This document shows positions 32,620-41,497 of a DNA stretch of 64,000 nt, one piece after another. Positions within the stretch are counted from its first letter, which is position 1; every line of letters begins with the position of its first letter. Both the position numbers and the translations under genes were made by a program. This DNA is from Ferruginibacter sp. (GTDB taxonomy: Bacteria > Bacteroidota > Bacteroidia > Chitinophagales > Chitinophagaceae): the NCBI GenBank assembly GCA_016786725.1, contig JAEUVU010000007.1:248001-312000 (forward strand). The letters run 5' to 3'. Under the pieces are notes generated by a model. It worked only from the letters and a program-made list of their open reading frames with translations, was not told the origin of the DNA and made no database searches.

Positions 32620-33954
32620 ATGAAAACATTCAGGAAGTATGGTTTATTGATAATATGCCTGGCGGGATTAAATATAGCAAATGCACAAACGGTAAATTCT
32701 TTTAGTGTGCAACAGGCGGCAGATTATGCCAAAAAGAATGCTGTGCAGGTAAAAAATGCGCTGCTCGATATTTTGATACAGAAACAAACCAACAGGGATA
32801 TAACTTCAATTGCGCTGCCGCAGGTTAGTGGTTCCGCTGGTATAAATAATTACCTGGTAATACCTACAACACTTTTGCCCGGGCAGGTTGTTGGCCAGCC
32901 AGCCGGCACATATGTGCCTGTAAAATTTGGCACCAAATGGAATGCAAGCGCAGGCGTATCGCTCAGCCAGATCGTGTTTGACGGGCAGGTTTTTATTGCA
33001 TTGAAAGCACGCAACGGTACCATTACTTACCAGGAGCAGATCGCAAAACTTACAGAGGAGAATATAGTTGCCAATGTGCACAAAATTTACTACCAGCTGG
33101 TTACCGGTAAAATTCAGATAGAGTTGCTGGATGCCAATATTGTAAGGCTTGAAAAACTGAAACGTGATGTACAGATCATGTACGATAATGGCTTTACCGA
33201 AAAAGTGGATATTGATAAACTGGCGGTACAGCTTGCCAACCTGCAAACAGAGAAGTTGAAGTATAATAACCTGATCGCAAATGGTTACTACGGTTTAAAA
33301 ACACTGATGGGTATGCCTATAAAAGACAGCCTGGTGCTTACCGATACGCTTGATGATAATAAAATAAGAGAAGGCGTGCTGGAAGCCAGCCAGTATAAAT
33401 ATACGGACCGGAAAGATTTTCAGATACTGGAAACAGCCAATAAACTAAATGCCCTCAATGTAAGAAGATACAAACTGAGCGCTATACCATCTTTTGCACT
33501 GGTAGGCAACTATGCTTTACAGGCACAGCGCAGCAAATTTGACTTTTTTGGTAAGGGGGACTGGTTCAGCACTTCTTTTATCGGTTTGCAGATGCAGGTG
33601 CCTATTTTTAACGGTTTTGCATTAAAGGCCCGTACACAAAAAGCAAGGCTGGAACTGCAGAAAACAAAAAACCAGACAGAGACGTTGAAAATAAATATTG
33701 ATTCTGAAGTTGAGGGTGCCAAAAACAATTTTACAACTGCCGTTGCTTCCATGGATTTTCAAAAAAAGAATATGGCGCTTGCAGAAAAAGTGTACGGCCA
33801 AACAAAAAAGAAGTATGAAATAGGTACCGGTTCTGCAACAGAAATTAATACCGCACAGCTTGATCTTAAAACAGCACAAACCAATTACATCACGGCTTTA
33901 TCAGAAGCAATCATTGCCAAAATAGATTTTTTAAAAGCCACCGGAAAATTATAA
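32620..33954 (+). CDS. TolC-family outer-membrane efflux protein (second RND system)
   Basis: The product is 444 residues from ATG 32620 (a GTG one codon upstream is also in frame). The signal peptide ends NIANAQT. Two OEP halves follow, with long helical segments such as YDNGFTEKVDIDKLAVQLANLQTEKLKYNN and, in the second half, KYEIGTGSATEINTAQLDLKTAQTNY (patterns quoted in part only). It forms the outer channel for the pump encoded by 33979 and 35252. It shares the fold, but little clear sequence identity, with the first-system channel at 6729. Confidence 0.9.
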   Translation: MKTFRKYGLLIICLAGLNIANAQTVNSFSVQQAADYAKKNAVQVKNALLDILIQKQTNRDITSIALPQVSGSAGINNYLVIPTTLLPGQVVGQPAGTYVPVKFGTKWNASAGVSLSQIVFDGQVFIALKARNGTITYQEQIAKLTEENIVANVHKIYYQLVTGKIQIELLDANIVRLEKLKRDVQIMYDNGFTEKVDIDKLAVQLANLQTEKLKYNNLIANGYYGLKTLMGMPIKDSLVLTDTLDDNKIREGVLEASQYKYTDRKDFQILETANKLNALNVRRYKLSAIPSFALVGNYALQAQRSKFDFFGKGDWFSTSFIGLQMQVPIFNGFALKARTQKARLELQKTKNQTETLKINIDSEVEGAKNNFTTAVASMDFQKKNMALAEKVYGQTKKKYEIGTGSATEINTAQLDLKTAQTNYITALSEAIIAKIDFLKATGKL

Positions 33955-33978
33955 ATAAAACAGACTAACTATAAAAAG

Positions 33979-35190
33979 ATGAAAAAGATAACACAAATTT
34001 CCATAGCCCTTTTCGCAACGGTTTTATTTGCCTCTTGCGGGGGAAGTAAAAAAGAGGATGCAGCCGGCATCAACGATAAAAAAGCCGAGCTTGAAAAACT
34101 GAAATCTGAAAAAGCAAAGAATGAAGCAGCTATAGCAAAGCTTCAGGGCGAACTTGAAAAGATAGATACTGCTACCGCCAATGCAGCCAAGGTTAAACTG
34201 GTTGCTGTTGCGCCGGTAACCACACAGGATTTTAAACATTATATTGACCTGATGGGGAAGGTAGATGCTGATAATATTTCTTACATATCGCCACGTATGG
34301 GCCCGGCACAGGTAAAGGCAGTTTATGTAACGCAGGGGCAATTTGTAAAAAAGGGCCAGTTGTTGCTAAAGCTTGATGATGCCATTATGCGGCAGAGTGT
34401 AACAGCAGCAACCCAGCAGCTTGAAGGAATAAAAACGCAACTGGGTTATGCCAGAAATATTTACCAGCGCCAGCAAAACCTCTGGAAAGAAGGGATTGGA
34501 ACAGAAGTACAGCTCATCACTGCCAAAACAAATGTTACCAGCCTCGAAAATCAACTGGCGGCAGCTGGCGAAAATGTAAAAACATTACAGGAGCAGTTAA
34601 AAACTGCAAATGTGTACAGCGATGTAACCGGCATTGCAGATGTGGTTGCTATAAGGGTTGGAGAAACTTTTTCGGGCATGGGTAATGCCGGTCCGCAGAT
34701 AAAAATTGTAAATACTTCCTCATTGAAAGTAGTTACCAATGTACCTGAAAATTATCTTACCAGGATGCGAAAAGGATCGCAGGTGCAGATAACGATACCG
34801 GATGCAAATAAGACTGTTAATTCAACCATTTCGCTGATCAGCCAGTCAATTGACCCTAACCAGCGTGGCTTTATTGCCGAAGCAAAAATTCCTTACGACC
34901 CCATTTTAAAACCAAGCCAGAGCGCCGTGGTTAAAATACTAGACTATGCTGCTGCCAATGCCGTTGTAATACCGGTTAATGTAATACAGAGTGATGAAAC
35001 CGGTAAATATGTTTTTGTGCTCATTAAGAGCAGCAATGGCAAAATGGTTGCACACCGGGTGGTGGTAACCCTGGGTGAAGTTTATGGAGAAAGTGTTGAA
35101 ATAAAAGCCGGCCTTAAACCAGGCGACCAGCTGGTTACAGAAGGTTTTCAGAATTTGTACGAAGGGCAGTCAATCACCACAACCATGTGA
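33979..35190 (+). CDS. RND efflux periplasmic adaptor lipoprotein (second system)
   Basis: The product is 403 residues. The signal peptide ends in the lipobox LFASC. A Lys/Glu-rich coiled-coil segment (about 30-60) precedes the adaptor core: the lipoyl half MGPAQVKAVYVTQGQFVKKGQLLLKLDD, a helical hairpin, the second half near GIADVVAIRVGETFSG and a beta-barrel. It bridges channel and permease. It lies 24 bp after the channel gene in the tetR operon. Confidence 0.9.
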   Translation: MKKITQISIALFATVLFASCGGSKKEDAAGINDKKAELEKLKSEKAKNEAAIAKLQGELEKIDTATANAAKVKLVAVAPVTTQDFKHYIDLMGKVDADNISYISPRMGPAQVKAVYVTQGQFVKKGQLLLKLDDAIMRQSVTAATQQLEGIKTQLGYARNIYQRQQNLWKEGIGTEVQLITAKTNVTSLENQLAAAGENVKTLQEQLKTANVYSDVTGIADVVAIRVGETFSGMGNAGPQIKIVNTSSLKVVTNVPENYLTRMRKGSQVQITIPDANKTVNSTISLISQSIDPNQRGFIAEAKIPYDPILKPSQSAVVKILDYAAANAVVIPVNVIQSDETGKYVFVLIKSSNGKMVAHRVVVTLGEVYGESVEIKAGLKPGDQLVTEGFQNLYEGQSITTTM

Positions 35191-35251
35191 TCAAAAAAAA
35201 TAAACAGAACTAACTCATTTTCTTTTTAGAGAAAGCAACTAAATAATTTTT

Positions 35252-38200
35252 ATGAATTTCACAGAAGGGATAAAAGAAAAATTCAAACAGTTCAGGCCTA
35301 CCAGCTGGGCTGTAGATAACCGTACTGCCATATACATCATTGCAGTTTTGATTTCGGCCTATGGGCTTATCAAATTCAACACCATGCCCAAGGAGCAGTT
35401 TCCCGATATTGTGGTGCCTACCATTTCTATCACTACCATTTATGCCGGTAATTCGCCTAAGGATATTGAGAACCTGGTAACAAGGCCTATCGAAAAGCAA
35501 TTAAAAGGCATCAGCGGAGCCAGGGTTAAAAAAATTACCAGTACATCGCAGGCAGATTACAGTTTGATCATAACCGAATTTGATACAGATGTAAAAACCG
35601 AAGTGGCTAAACAAAAAGTAAAAGATGCGATTGATAAGGCCAAAACCGATCTGCCAACCGACCTTACCGATGAACCGAGTGTGGCTGAATTTGCTTTCAG
35701 TGAAATGCCAATAATGTTTGTAAATGTGAGCGGCGATTATGATGGCATAAAACTGAAACAATATGCCGATAAACTGCAGGATAAATTTGAAGCGCTTGCA
35801 GAAATTACCCGTGCCGAAATTGTAGGGGCGCCTGAAAGAGAGATACAGGTAAATGTTGATCCTTACAAAATGAGCCAGGCCCGTATCAGCTTTATGGATA
35901 TTGAAAATGCCATAAGCCGGGAGAACAGGGATATTACCGGCGGTACCATTGAAGTGGGCGACATGCGCAGGACCATCAAAGTAAAAGGGCAATTTGTAAG
36001 TGCATTAAACCTCAACAATATTGTGGTACGCAGCAGTGCACAGGGTGCCACCGTTTATTTACGTGATATAGCCGAACTGAAAGATACCATTAAAGAAAAA
36101 GACAGTTATGCCCGTTTGGATGGAAAGAACGTGGTAACGCTCAACATTGTAAAACGTGCAGGCGAAAACCTCATCAATGCTGCTGATAAAATTAAGGGCA
36201 TTGTTGAAGAGATGAAAGTAAAGGAAGAGCTGCCCAATGATCTGAATGTAGTAATAACCGGCGATCTCAGTAAAGCCACCAAAACATCTTTTAATGAACT
36301 GGTAAATACCATTATCATCGGTTTTGTGCTGGTACTCATCATCCTCATGTTCTTTATGGGTGTTACCAATGCATTCTTTGTTGCCCTGAGTGTGCCGTTG
36401 AGTGTGTTTGTAGCCTTTATGTTTTTACCGCTGGCAGATAGTATAATCGGCACCACCGTTACGCTGAATTTTATTGTACTCTTTGCATTGCTGCTGGGGC
36501 TGGGTATTATTGTGGATGATGCCATTGTGGTAATTGAAAATACGCACCGTATTTATGCCAACGGCAAAGTGCCCATAGTCCGAAGTGCCAAAGAAGCTGC
36601 CGGCGAAGTTTTCATCCCGGTGCTGGCTGGTACTGCAACTACGTTGGCGCCTTTCTTTCCACTGTTGTTATGGAAAGGTTTAATCGGTAAGTTCATGATC
36701 TACCTGCCGGCTGTACTTATACTTACACTGGCGGCTTCATTGATCGTGGCATTTATCTTCAACCCGGTTTTTGCGGTAAGCTTTATGAAGCCCGAGGGTA
36801 AAGAATACCAAAAACCGAAAAAGGCAATATGGACCAATAAATGGTTTATCATTTTTGCCATAGCAGGGGTGTTGCTGCACCTGCCGGGCTATCATGGCAC
36901 TGCCAATTTTATGCTGATGATGGCCCTGTTGATGGTGTTTAATGCGTATGTTTTAAATGATGCCATACATGGTTTTCAGCAAAGGGTTTTACCGGGGCTG
37001 ATGAACCGCTACGAAAAATTATTAAAGTGGATACTGGTTGGCTGGAGGCCTGTGTGGGCTTTTGCATCTTTATTTGGTTTGTTCATCGTGTCAGTTATAT
37101 TGCTGATGTTAAGAGGCAATAAGTCAACCTTCTTCCCCAGCGGCGATCCCAATTTTGTGTATGTATATGTAAAGCTGCCGGTTGGTACCGATGTAAAATA
37201 CACCGACAGTGTTACGCATGTGCTGGAAGGCCGTGTGCAAAAAATACTGGCAAATGAATTGCCCGGAAAACCAAACGCCATTGTAGAAAGTATTATCACC
37301 AATGTGGCGGTAAGCGCCAACAACCCACGTGATAACAACCGGAGTGTGCAGCCAAACCTGGGCCGCATCCAGGTGTCGTTTGTTGAGTACGAAAAAAGGC
37401 ATGGCAAAAAAACATTGCCTTTTAAAGAAGAGATACGCAGGCAGATGACCGGCATACCTGGCGCCAGTATTGAAGTGGCGCAGGAAGATGGTGGCCCTCC
37501 AACAGACCCGCCGGTTAATATTGAGATACAGGGAGATAATTTTGAGAGCATTGCAAAAGTGGCAAGAGACCTTTCAAACTACATGGATACAAACCAGATC
37601 AATGGTATTGAAAACCTGCAGATGGATGTGGACTTGAACAGTCCGGAAATGACCATCAATGTTGACAGGGAAAAAGCGATGATGGAAGGTTTGAGTACGG
37701 GACAGATAGGCATGGAAATACGTACTGCTTTATTTGGTAAAGAAGTAAGTAAACTGAAAGATGGCGAAGATGAATACAAGATTCAGGTGCGTACAATTGA
37801 TATGGTACGCCATAATATAGACGACCTGATGAACATGCGCATTACATTTATGGATATGAATACCATGCGTATAAAAAGTATTCCCATCAGCGCTGTGGCC
37901 ACAAAAGAGCTAACCACTGCAACCGGTGCCATCAAACGTAAGAATGTAAAACGTACGATACAGCTGCAGAGTAATGTGCTTGATCCAACAATGGTGGGCC
38001 CTATTAATGCTGAACTGCAATTGAAGCTGGATGATTTTAAAACAAAGAATAAAGTACCTGCTGATGTTTCGTTAAAATTGAGCGGACAAAGCGAACAGGA
38101 AAAGGAAACGCAATCGTTTTTGGGTACGGCATTGATCATCGCCATGGGTATTATCTTCCTCATACTTGTGTTGCAGTTCAACAGTATCAGCAAACCGTTT

Positions 38201-38824
38201 ATTGTAATAACCGAAATATTCTTCAGTATCATCGGGGTATTACTCGGCTATGCTTTTACTGGTATGACGATAGCCACCATTATGCTGGGCGTAGGTATTA
38301 TTGCACTGGCTGGTATTGTAATTAAGAACGGAATTCTTTTGATAGAATTTACAGATGAATTAAGAGGCAGGGGAATGCGTACAAGACATGCGGCTATTGA
38401 GGCCGGTAAAATCCGTATCATACCGGTATTGCTTACGGCTGTGGCAACCATACTTGGTTTATTACCGCTGGCTGTTGGTTTTAATATTGATTTTGTTTCT
38501 TTCTTCCAGAAACTGAATCCGCATATTTTCTTTGGCGGCGATAGTGTGGTGTTCTGGGGGCCGCTGAGCTGGACGATGATCTTCGGCCTCATCTTCGCTT
38601 TCTTTTTAACCTTGATAATGGTACCAAGTATGTACCTTATTTCAGAAAGGCTGAGGAGGCCGATGGAGAAATTTTACGGCACTAAATTTATAGGCATGCT
38701 GGGTTTTGCCGGCCCTTTCTTCTTCATATTTGTAGGCATCATGTACCTGGTAAGAAGGCTGCAGGGCAAAAAAGTATGGAACGGAAAGTTAAAACAACCG
38801 CCGGTTAAGGCCGAAGAAGCATAA
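35252..38824 (+). CDS. RND-family efflux permease (second system)
   Basis: The product is 1190 residues, longer than the usual 1030-1070 because of an extra hydrophobic stretch around residues 525-575 (WTNKWFIIFAIAGVLLHLPGYHG and onward) between the two halves and an extended region before the C-terminal helices. TM4 carries D422-D423 (GIIVDDAIVVIEN), the proton-relay pair. HAE/AcrB-like substrates are likely. It ends the tetR operon and a strong terminator follows. Confidence 0.9.
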   Translation: MNFTEGIKEKFKQFRPTSWAVDNRTAIYIIAVLISAYGLIKFNTMPKEQFPDIVVPTISITTIYAGNSPKDIENLVTRPIEKQLKGISGARVKKITSTSQADYSLIITEFDTDVKTEVAKQKVKDAIDKAKTDLPTDLTDEPSVAEFAFSEMPIMFVNVSGDYDGIKLKQYADKLQDKFEALAEITRAEIVGAPEREIQVNVDPYKMSQARISFMDIENAISRENRDITGGTIEVGDMRRTIKVKGQFVSALNLNNIVVRSSAQGATVYLRDIAELKDTIKEKDSYARLDGKNVVTLNIVKRAGENLINAADKIKGIVEEMKVKEELPNDLNVVITGDLSKATKTSFNELVNTIIIGFVLVLIILMFFMGVTNAFFVALSVPLSVFVAFMFLPLADSIIGTTVTLNFIVLFALLLGLGIIVDDAIVVIENTHRIYANGKVPIVRSAKEAAGEVFIPVLAGTATTLAPFFPLLLWKGLIGKFMIYLPAVLILTLAASLIVAFIFNPVFAVSFMKPEGKEYQKPKKAIWTNKWFIIFAIAGVLLHLPGYHGTANFMLMMALLMVFNAYVLNDAIHGFQQRVLPGLMNRYEKLLKWILVGWRPVWAFASLFGLFIVSVILLMLRGNKSTFFPSGDPNFVYVYVKLPVGTDVKYTDSVTHVLEGRVQKILANELPGKPNAIVESIITNVAVSANNPRDNNRSVQPNLGRIQVSFVEYEKRHGKKTLPFKEEIRRQMTGIPGASIEVAQEDGGPPTDPPVNIEIQGDNFESIAKVARDLSNYMDTNQINGIENLQMDVDLNSPEMTINVDREKAMMEGLSTGQIGMEIRTALFGKEVSKLKDGEDEYKIQVRTIDMVRHNIDDLMNMRITFMDMNTMRIKSIPISAVATKELTTATGAIKRKNVKRTIQLQSNVLDPTMVGPINAELQLKLDDFKTKNKVPADVSLKLSGQSEQEKETQSFLGTALIIAMGIIFLILVLQFNSISKPFIVITEIFFSIIGVLLGYAFTGMTIATIMLGVGIIALAGIVIKNGILLIEFTDELRGRGMRTRHAAIEAGKIRIIPVLLTAVATILGLLPLAVGFNIDFVSFFQKLNPHIFFGGDSVVFWGPLSWTMIFGLIFAFFLTLIMVPSMYLISERLRRPMEKFYGTKFIGMLGFAGPFFFIFVGIMYLVRRLQGKKVWNGKLKQPPVKAEEA

Positions 38825-38851
38825 CTTATTACCGCATGGGAAATCTGAGAA

Positions 38852-38886
38852 ATGCTGCTCGTGTAAGTGAGCAGCATCTTCTTTTT
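38852..38886 (+). terminator. Rho-independent terminator of the second RND operon
   Basis: ATGCTGCTC (38852-38860) pairs perfectly with GAGCAGCAT (38869-38877) across GTGTAAGT. CTTCTTTTT follows. Confidence 0.85.
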
Positions 38887-38950
38887 GGTTTTCAAAATTT
38901 TATCATTTCTTTTTTCCAATTGATATTAACTTCACAAAAAAAATATAGCA

Positions 38951-39742
38951 ATGAGAACAAACCATGAAATTGATTACAAAATTTACGGGGAAGAACTGCA
39001 GTTTGTAGAAATTGAACTCGACCCCAACGAAACGGCCATTGCAGAAAGCGGCGCTTTTATGATGATGGACAGCGGTATTGAAATGCAAACCATTTTCGGC
39101 GACGGAAGCCAGCAGCAGAGCGGCGGATTTTTTGGCAAGCTCGTAAGTGCCGGTAAAAGGCTGATCACCGGCGAAAGCCTTTTTATGACAGCTTTTACCA
39201 ACACCGGTCAGGGTAAAAAAAGAGTAAGTTTTGCTTCTCCCTACACGGGTAAAATTATTGTGCTCGACCTGGCAAAGCTGGGCGGAAAGATCATTGCACA
39301 AAAAGACGCATTCCTTTGCGCTGCAAAAGGAGTGAGCATCGGTATCGAATTTCAGCGCAGGCTGGGTACCGGCATTTTTGGCGGCGAAGGTTTTATTATG
39401 CAGAAGATTGAAGGTGATGGACTGGCCTTTGCACATGCAGGAGGTTTTATTGTTGAAAAGCAATTGCAGCCCGGCGAAGTATTAAAAGTTGATACGGGTT
39501 GCGTAGTTGCCTACACACCCAACGTAGATTTTGATATTGAAATGGTAAAAGGTATCAAGAACTTTATGTTTGGCGGCGAAGGATTATTCTTTGCAAAACT
39601 CACCGGCCCCGGCCATGTATGGTTGCAAAGTTTACCCATCAGCCGTTTGGCCGGACGCATTATGCAATACGGTACTTACAATAGAAAAGAAGAAGGTGGT
39701 ATTTTAGGCGGACTTGGTAATTTGCTTGACGGAAGAGAATAA
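38951..39742 (+). CDS. AIM24/TIGR00266 family protein
   Basis: The product is 263 residues and cytosolic. It matches the AIM24-type beta-helix family: LQFVEIELDPNETAIAESGAFMMMDSGIEM, a Gly-rich GFFGKLVSAGKRLITGESLF and later GGEGLFFAKLTGPGHVWLQSLP (motifs quoted in part). The family is common in bacteria and linked to membrane or mitochondrial organisation in yeast; the bacterial role is unknown. It stands alone, with a terminator after it. Confidence 0.85.
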   Translation: MRTNHEIDYKIYGEELQFVEIELDPNETAIAESGAFMMMDSGIEMQTIFGDGSQQQSGGFFGKLVSAGKRLITGESLFMTAFTNTGQGKKRVSFASPYTGKIIVLDLAKLGGKIIAQKDAFLCAAKGVSIGIEFQRRLGTGIFGGEGFIMQKIEGDGLAFAHAGGFIVEKQLQPGEVLKVDTGCVVAYTPNVDFDIEMVKGIKNFMFGGEGLFFAKLTGPGHVWLQSLPISRLAGRIMQYGTYNRKEEGGILGGLGNLLDGRE

Positions 39743-39765
39743 ATAAATTCGATCGTAATAAAAAT

Positions 39766-39797
39766 GGGAGAGGCTTAACCTTCTCCCGTTTCTTTAT
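39766..39797. terminator. Terminator between convergent AIM24-like and esterase genes
   Basis: GGGAGA (39766-39771) pairs with TCTCCC (39782-39787), extended by GG/CC with one bulge, then GTTTCTTTA. It lies 24 bp after the AIM24-like stop. Confidence 0.65.
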
Positions 39798-39813
39798 AAT
39801 CCGTATGAAGAAA

Positions 39814-40791
39814 TTATGGCATCGAGTATTGCTTAAACCATTTCCATTGAGTCCTGGCTGCCTCCATCCAATGATTATCTCCATTGGGATATATGTGAGC
39901 CAGGTTTTTTACAAATGATATCCTGAAATCACCGCTTCCGCTTAGTGAGTTGTAAGTAGCCACCACTACAGCATTGGTATCGCCAGCTATAGTAAAATTT
40001 GGATTAAGTCCCAGGTATTTTATATGATAGCCTGCCATGCGGTTAAGTCTTCCGCCCAGGTATGGCAGTCCTGGTGTACGAAGGATTGTATCTAAACCAC
40101 TTAGCGGCACTGCCGGCCCGATAGTGCCATGGCCATAATCTTCATTACCTATCTGGAGCAAAACCGGCAGTTTGCGTTTTGGTGTGTACATGGTATCTAT
40201 ATAAAATGACCCGGCATTTTCTGCAATTGCGGCGAGCTTGTCACTCAGATCAATAACGCACTTGGCTGCCATCTGTCCGCCGTTTGAAAAACCGGCCAGG
40301 TAAATACGTTTGCTGTTAACTTTATATTTTGAAGAAACTTCTGTAATGACGGTGTTCAGGAATTTGATATCATTCCTGGGTTTTTGGCCGGGGCAAAAGA
40401 TGAATTCCGCATCTGGCGGGGTATTCCATTTGGTTATGTTACTTACTCCGTCGTTGTCAATAATGCAGTAGCGCCAGGAAGAGGGAAATACGGTGATGAA
40501 ACCCTCATCTTCGCCCATTTCCTTCCAGCCTGAAATGTTGTAAAATTTTTCACCATCACCGCCGGTACCATGCAGCATGAACACTACAGGCACGGAAACA
40601 TCACCTGTATAACTTTTGGGTACGTGAACATAGTATTCCCGTTCATCACCGTCAACCATTGTTGTAAAACGGTTTTTGCCGGTTACGGGAGTAGATGAAA
40701 TGGGTGTAAGCATTTCTTCATCATTTTTACTGCATGAGAAAAAGCCGGCAGAAAGAATAGTCAATAATAAAAATGCAGAGATCTTTTTCAT
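39814..40791 (-). CDS. PHB-depolymerase/feruloyl-esterase-like lipoprotein
   Basis: The product is 325 residues. The lipobox AGFFSC puts a lipidated Cys at residue 20. The alpha/beta-hydrolase core has the oxyanion HGTGGDGEKFY region and the nucleophile elbow GFSNGGQMA; a His near NHWMEAARTQWKWFKQY completes the likely triad. This is the LpqC/feruloyl esterase-like group, which cleaves polyester or cell-wall esters. It would be anchored in the outer membrane or periplasm. No neighbour shows its substrate. Confidence 0.82.
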   Translation of the reverse strand: MKKISAFLLLTILSAGFFSCSKNDEEMLTPISSTPVTGKNRFTTMVDGDEREYYVHVPKSYTGDVSVPVVFMLHGTGGDGEKFYNISGWKEMGEDEGFITVFPSSWRYCIIDNDGVSNITKWNTPPDAEFIFCPGQKPRNDIKFLNTVITEVSSKYKVNSKRIYLAGFSNGGQMAAKCVIDLSDKLAAIAENAGSFYIDTMYTPKRKLPVLLQIGNEDYGHGTIGPAVPLSGLDTILRTPGLPYLGGRLNRMAGYHIKYLGLNPNFTIAGDTNAVVVATYNSLSGSGDFRISFVKNLAHIYPNGDNHWMEAARTQWKWFKQYSMP

Positions 40792-40872
40792 AATTACAAT
40801 GTTTTAAGATTATACTGTAAAAATGAAAAGAATAAAAAAGTATCAGGTAGAACTTAAGGGTGAAATTTATAA

Positions 40873-41496
40873 TTACTGAAGCATACAGCTTCTTATTTTG
40901 GCAACAGCAGTGGTGCGGCTGTTTACATCTAATTTAAAATAAGCGTTGTTGATGTGCTTCTTCAAAGTGTTCATGGCAATATAAAGTTCAGCAGCTATCT
41001 GCTGGTTTGTTTTGCCATCGTACATCAGCTTAATCACATCAAATTCACGTTCTGTAAGCGGTGTTACCAGGCGTTTATTTATTTTTTCGGAAGACAGGAC
41101 AGGCACATGCTTATTGGCCTGCTGTGCATGGTTGGATAAGGCGATCTCAATAGTTGCGTACAAAGTTTTTTCGTTGAAAGGTTTTACAATAAAACCGGCC
41201 GGGTTTGTTTTTTTAGCCCTGTCAATAGTGTCTTTATCAGAGTAAGAGGTAAGATAAACAAAAGGAATAAAATTATGCTGGTTGATGTATTCAGCAATTT
41301 CAATCCCATCCTTTTCACTTTCCAGGTTAATATCAAGTATGGCAAAATCGGGCGGTTGTTTTTTTAGCTGGTGCATGGCTTCGTCCGAATCGTAGGCAAT
41401 GGCTGATACTTCAAAATCATTATTGTTGAGATACATGCCGATGTTTTTTGCAATCAGCGGTTCGTCTTCTACAATTAATACTCTTATACCAGACAT
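40873..41496 (-). CDS. LuxR-type response regulator
   Basis: The product is 207 residues from ATG 41496 (MSGIRVLIVEDEPLIAKNIG). The receiver domain has the acidic pair ED, the phospho-Asp in FAILDINLESEKDG and the Lys in GFIVKPFNEK. The LuxR HTH is LTEREFDVIKLMYDGKTNQQIAAELYIAMNTLKKHI (quoted in part, about 147-185). It begins 1 bp after the stop of the histidine kinase, so the two are translated together. Confidence 0.92.
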   Translation of the reverse strand: MSGIRVLIVEDEPLIAKNIGMYLNNNDFEVSAIAYDSDEAMHQLKKQPPDFAILDINLESEKDGIEIAEYINQHNFIPFVYLTSYSDKDTIDRAKKTNPAGFIVKPFNEKTLYATIEIALSNHAQQANKHVPVLSSEKINKRLVTPLTEREFDVIKLMYDGKTNQQIAAELYIAMNTLKKHINNAYFKLDVNSRTTAVAKIRSCMLQ

Positions 41497-41497
41497 G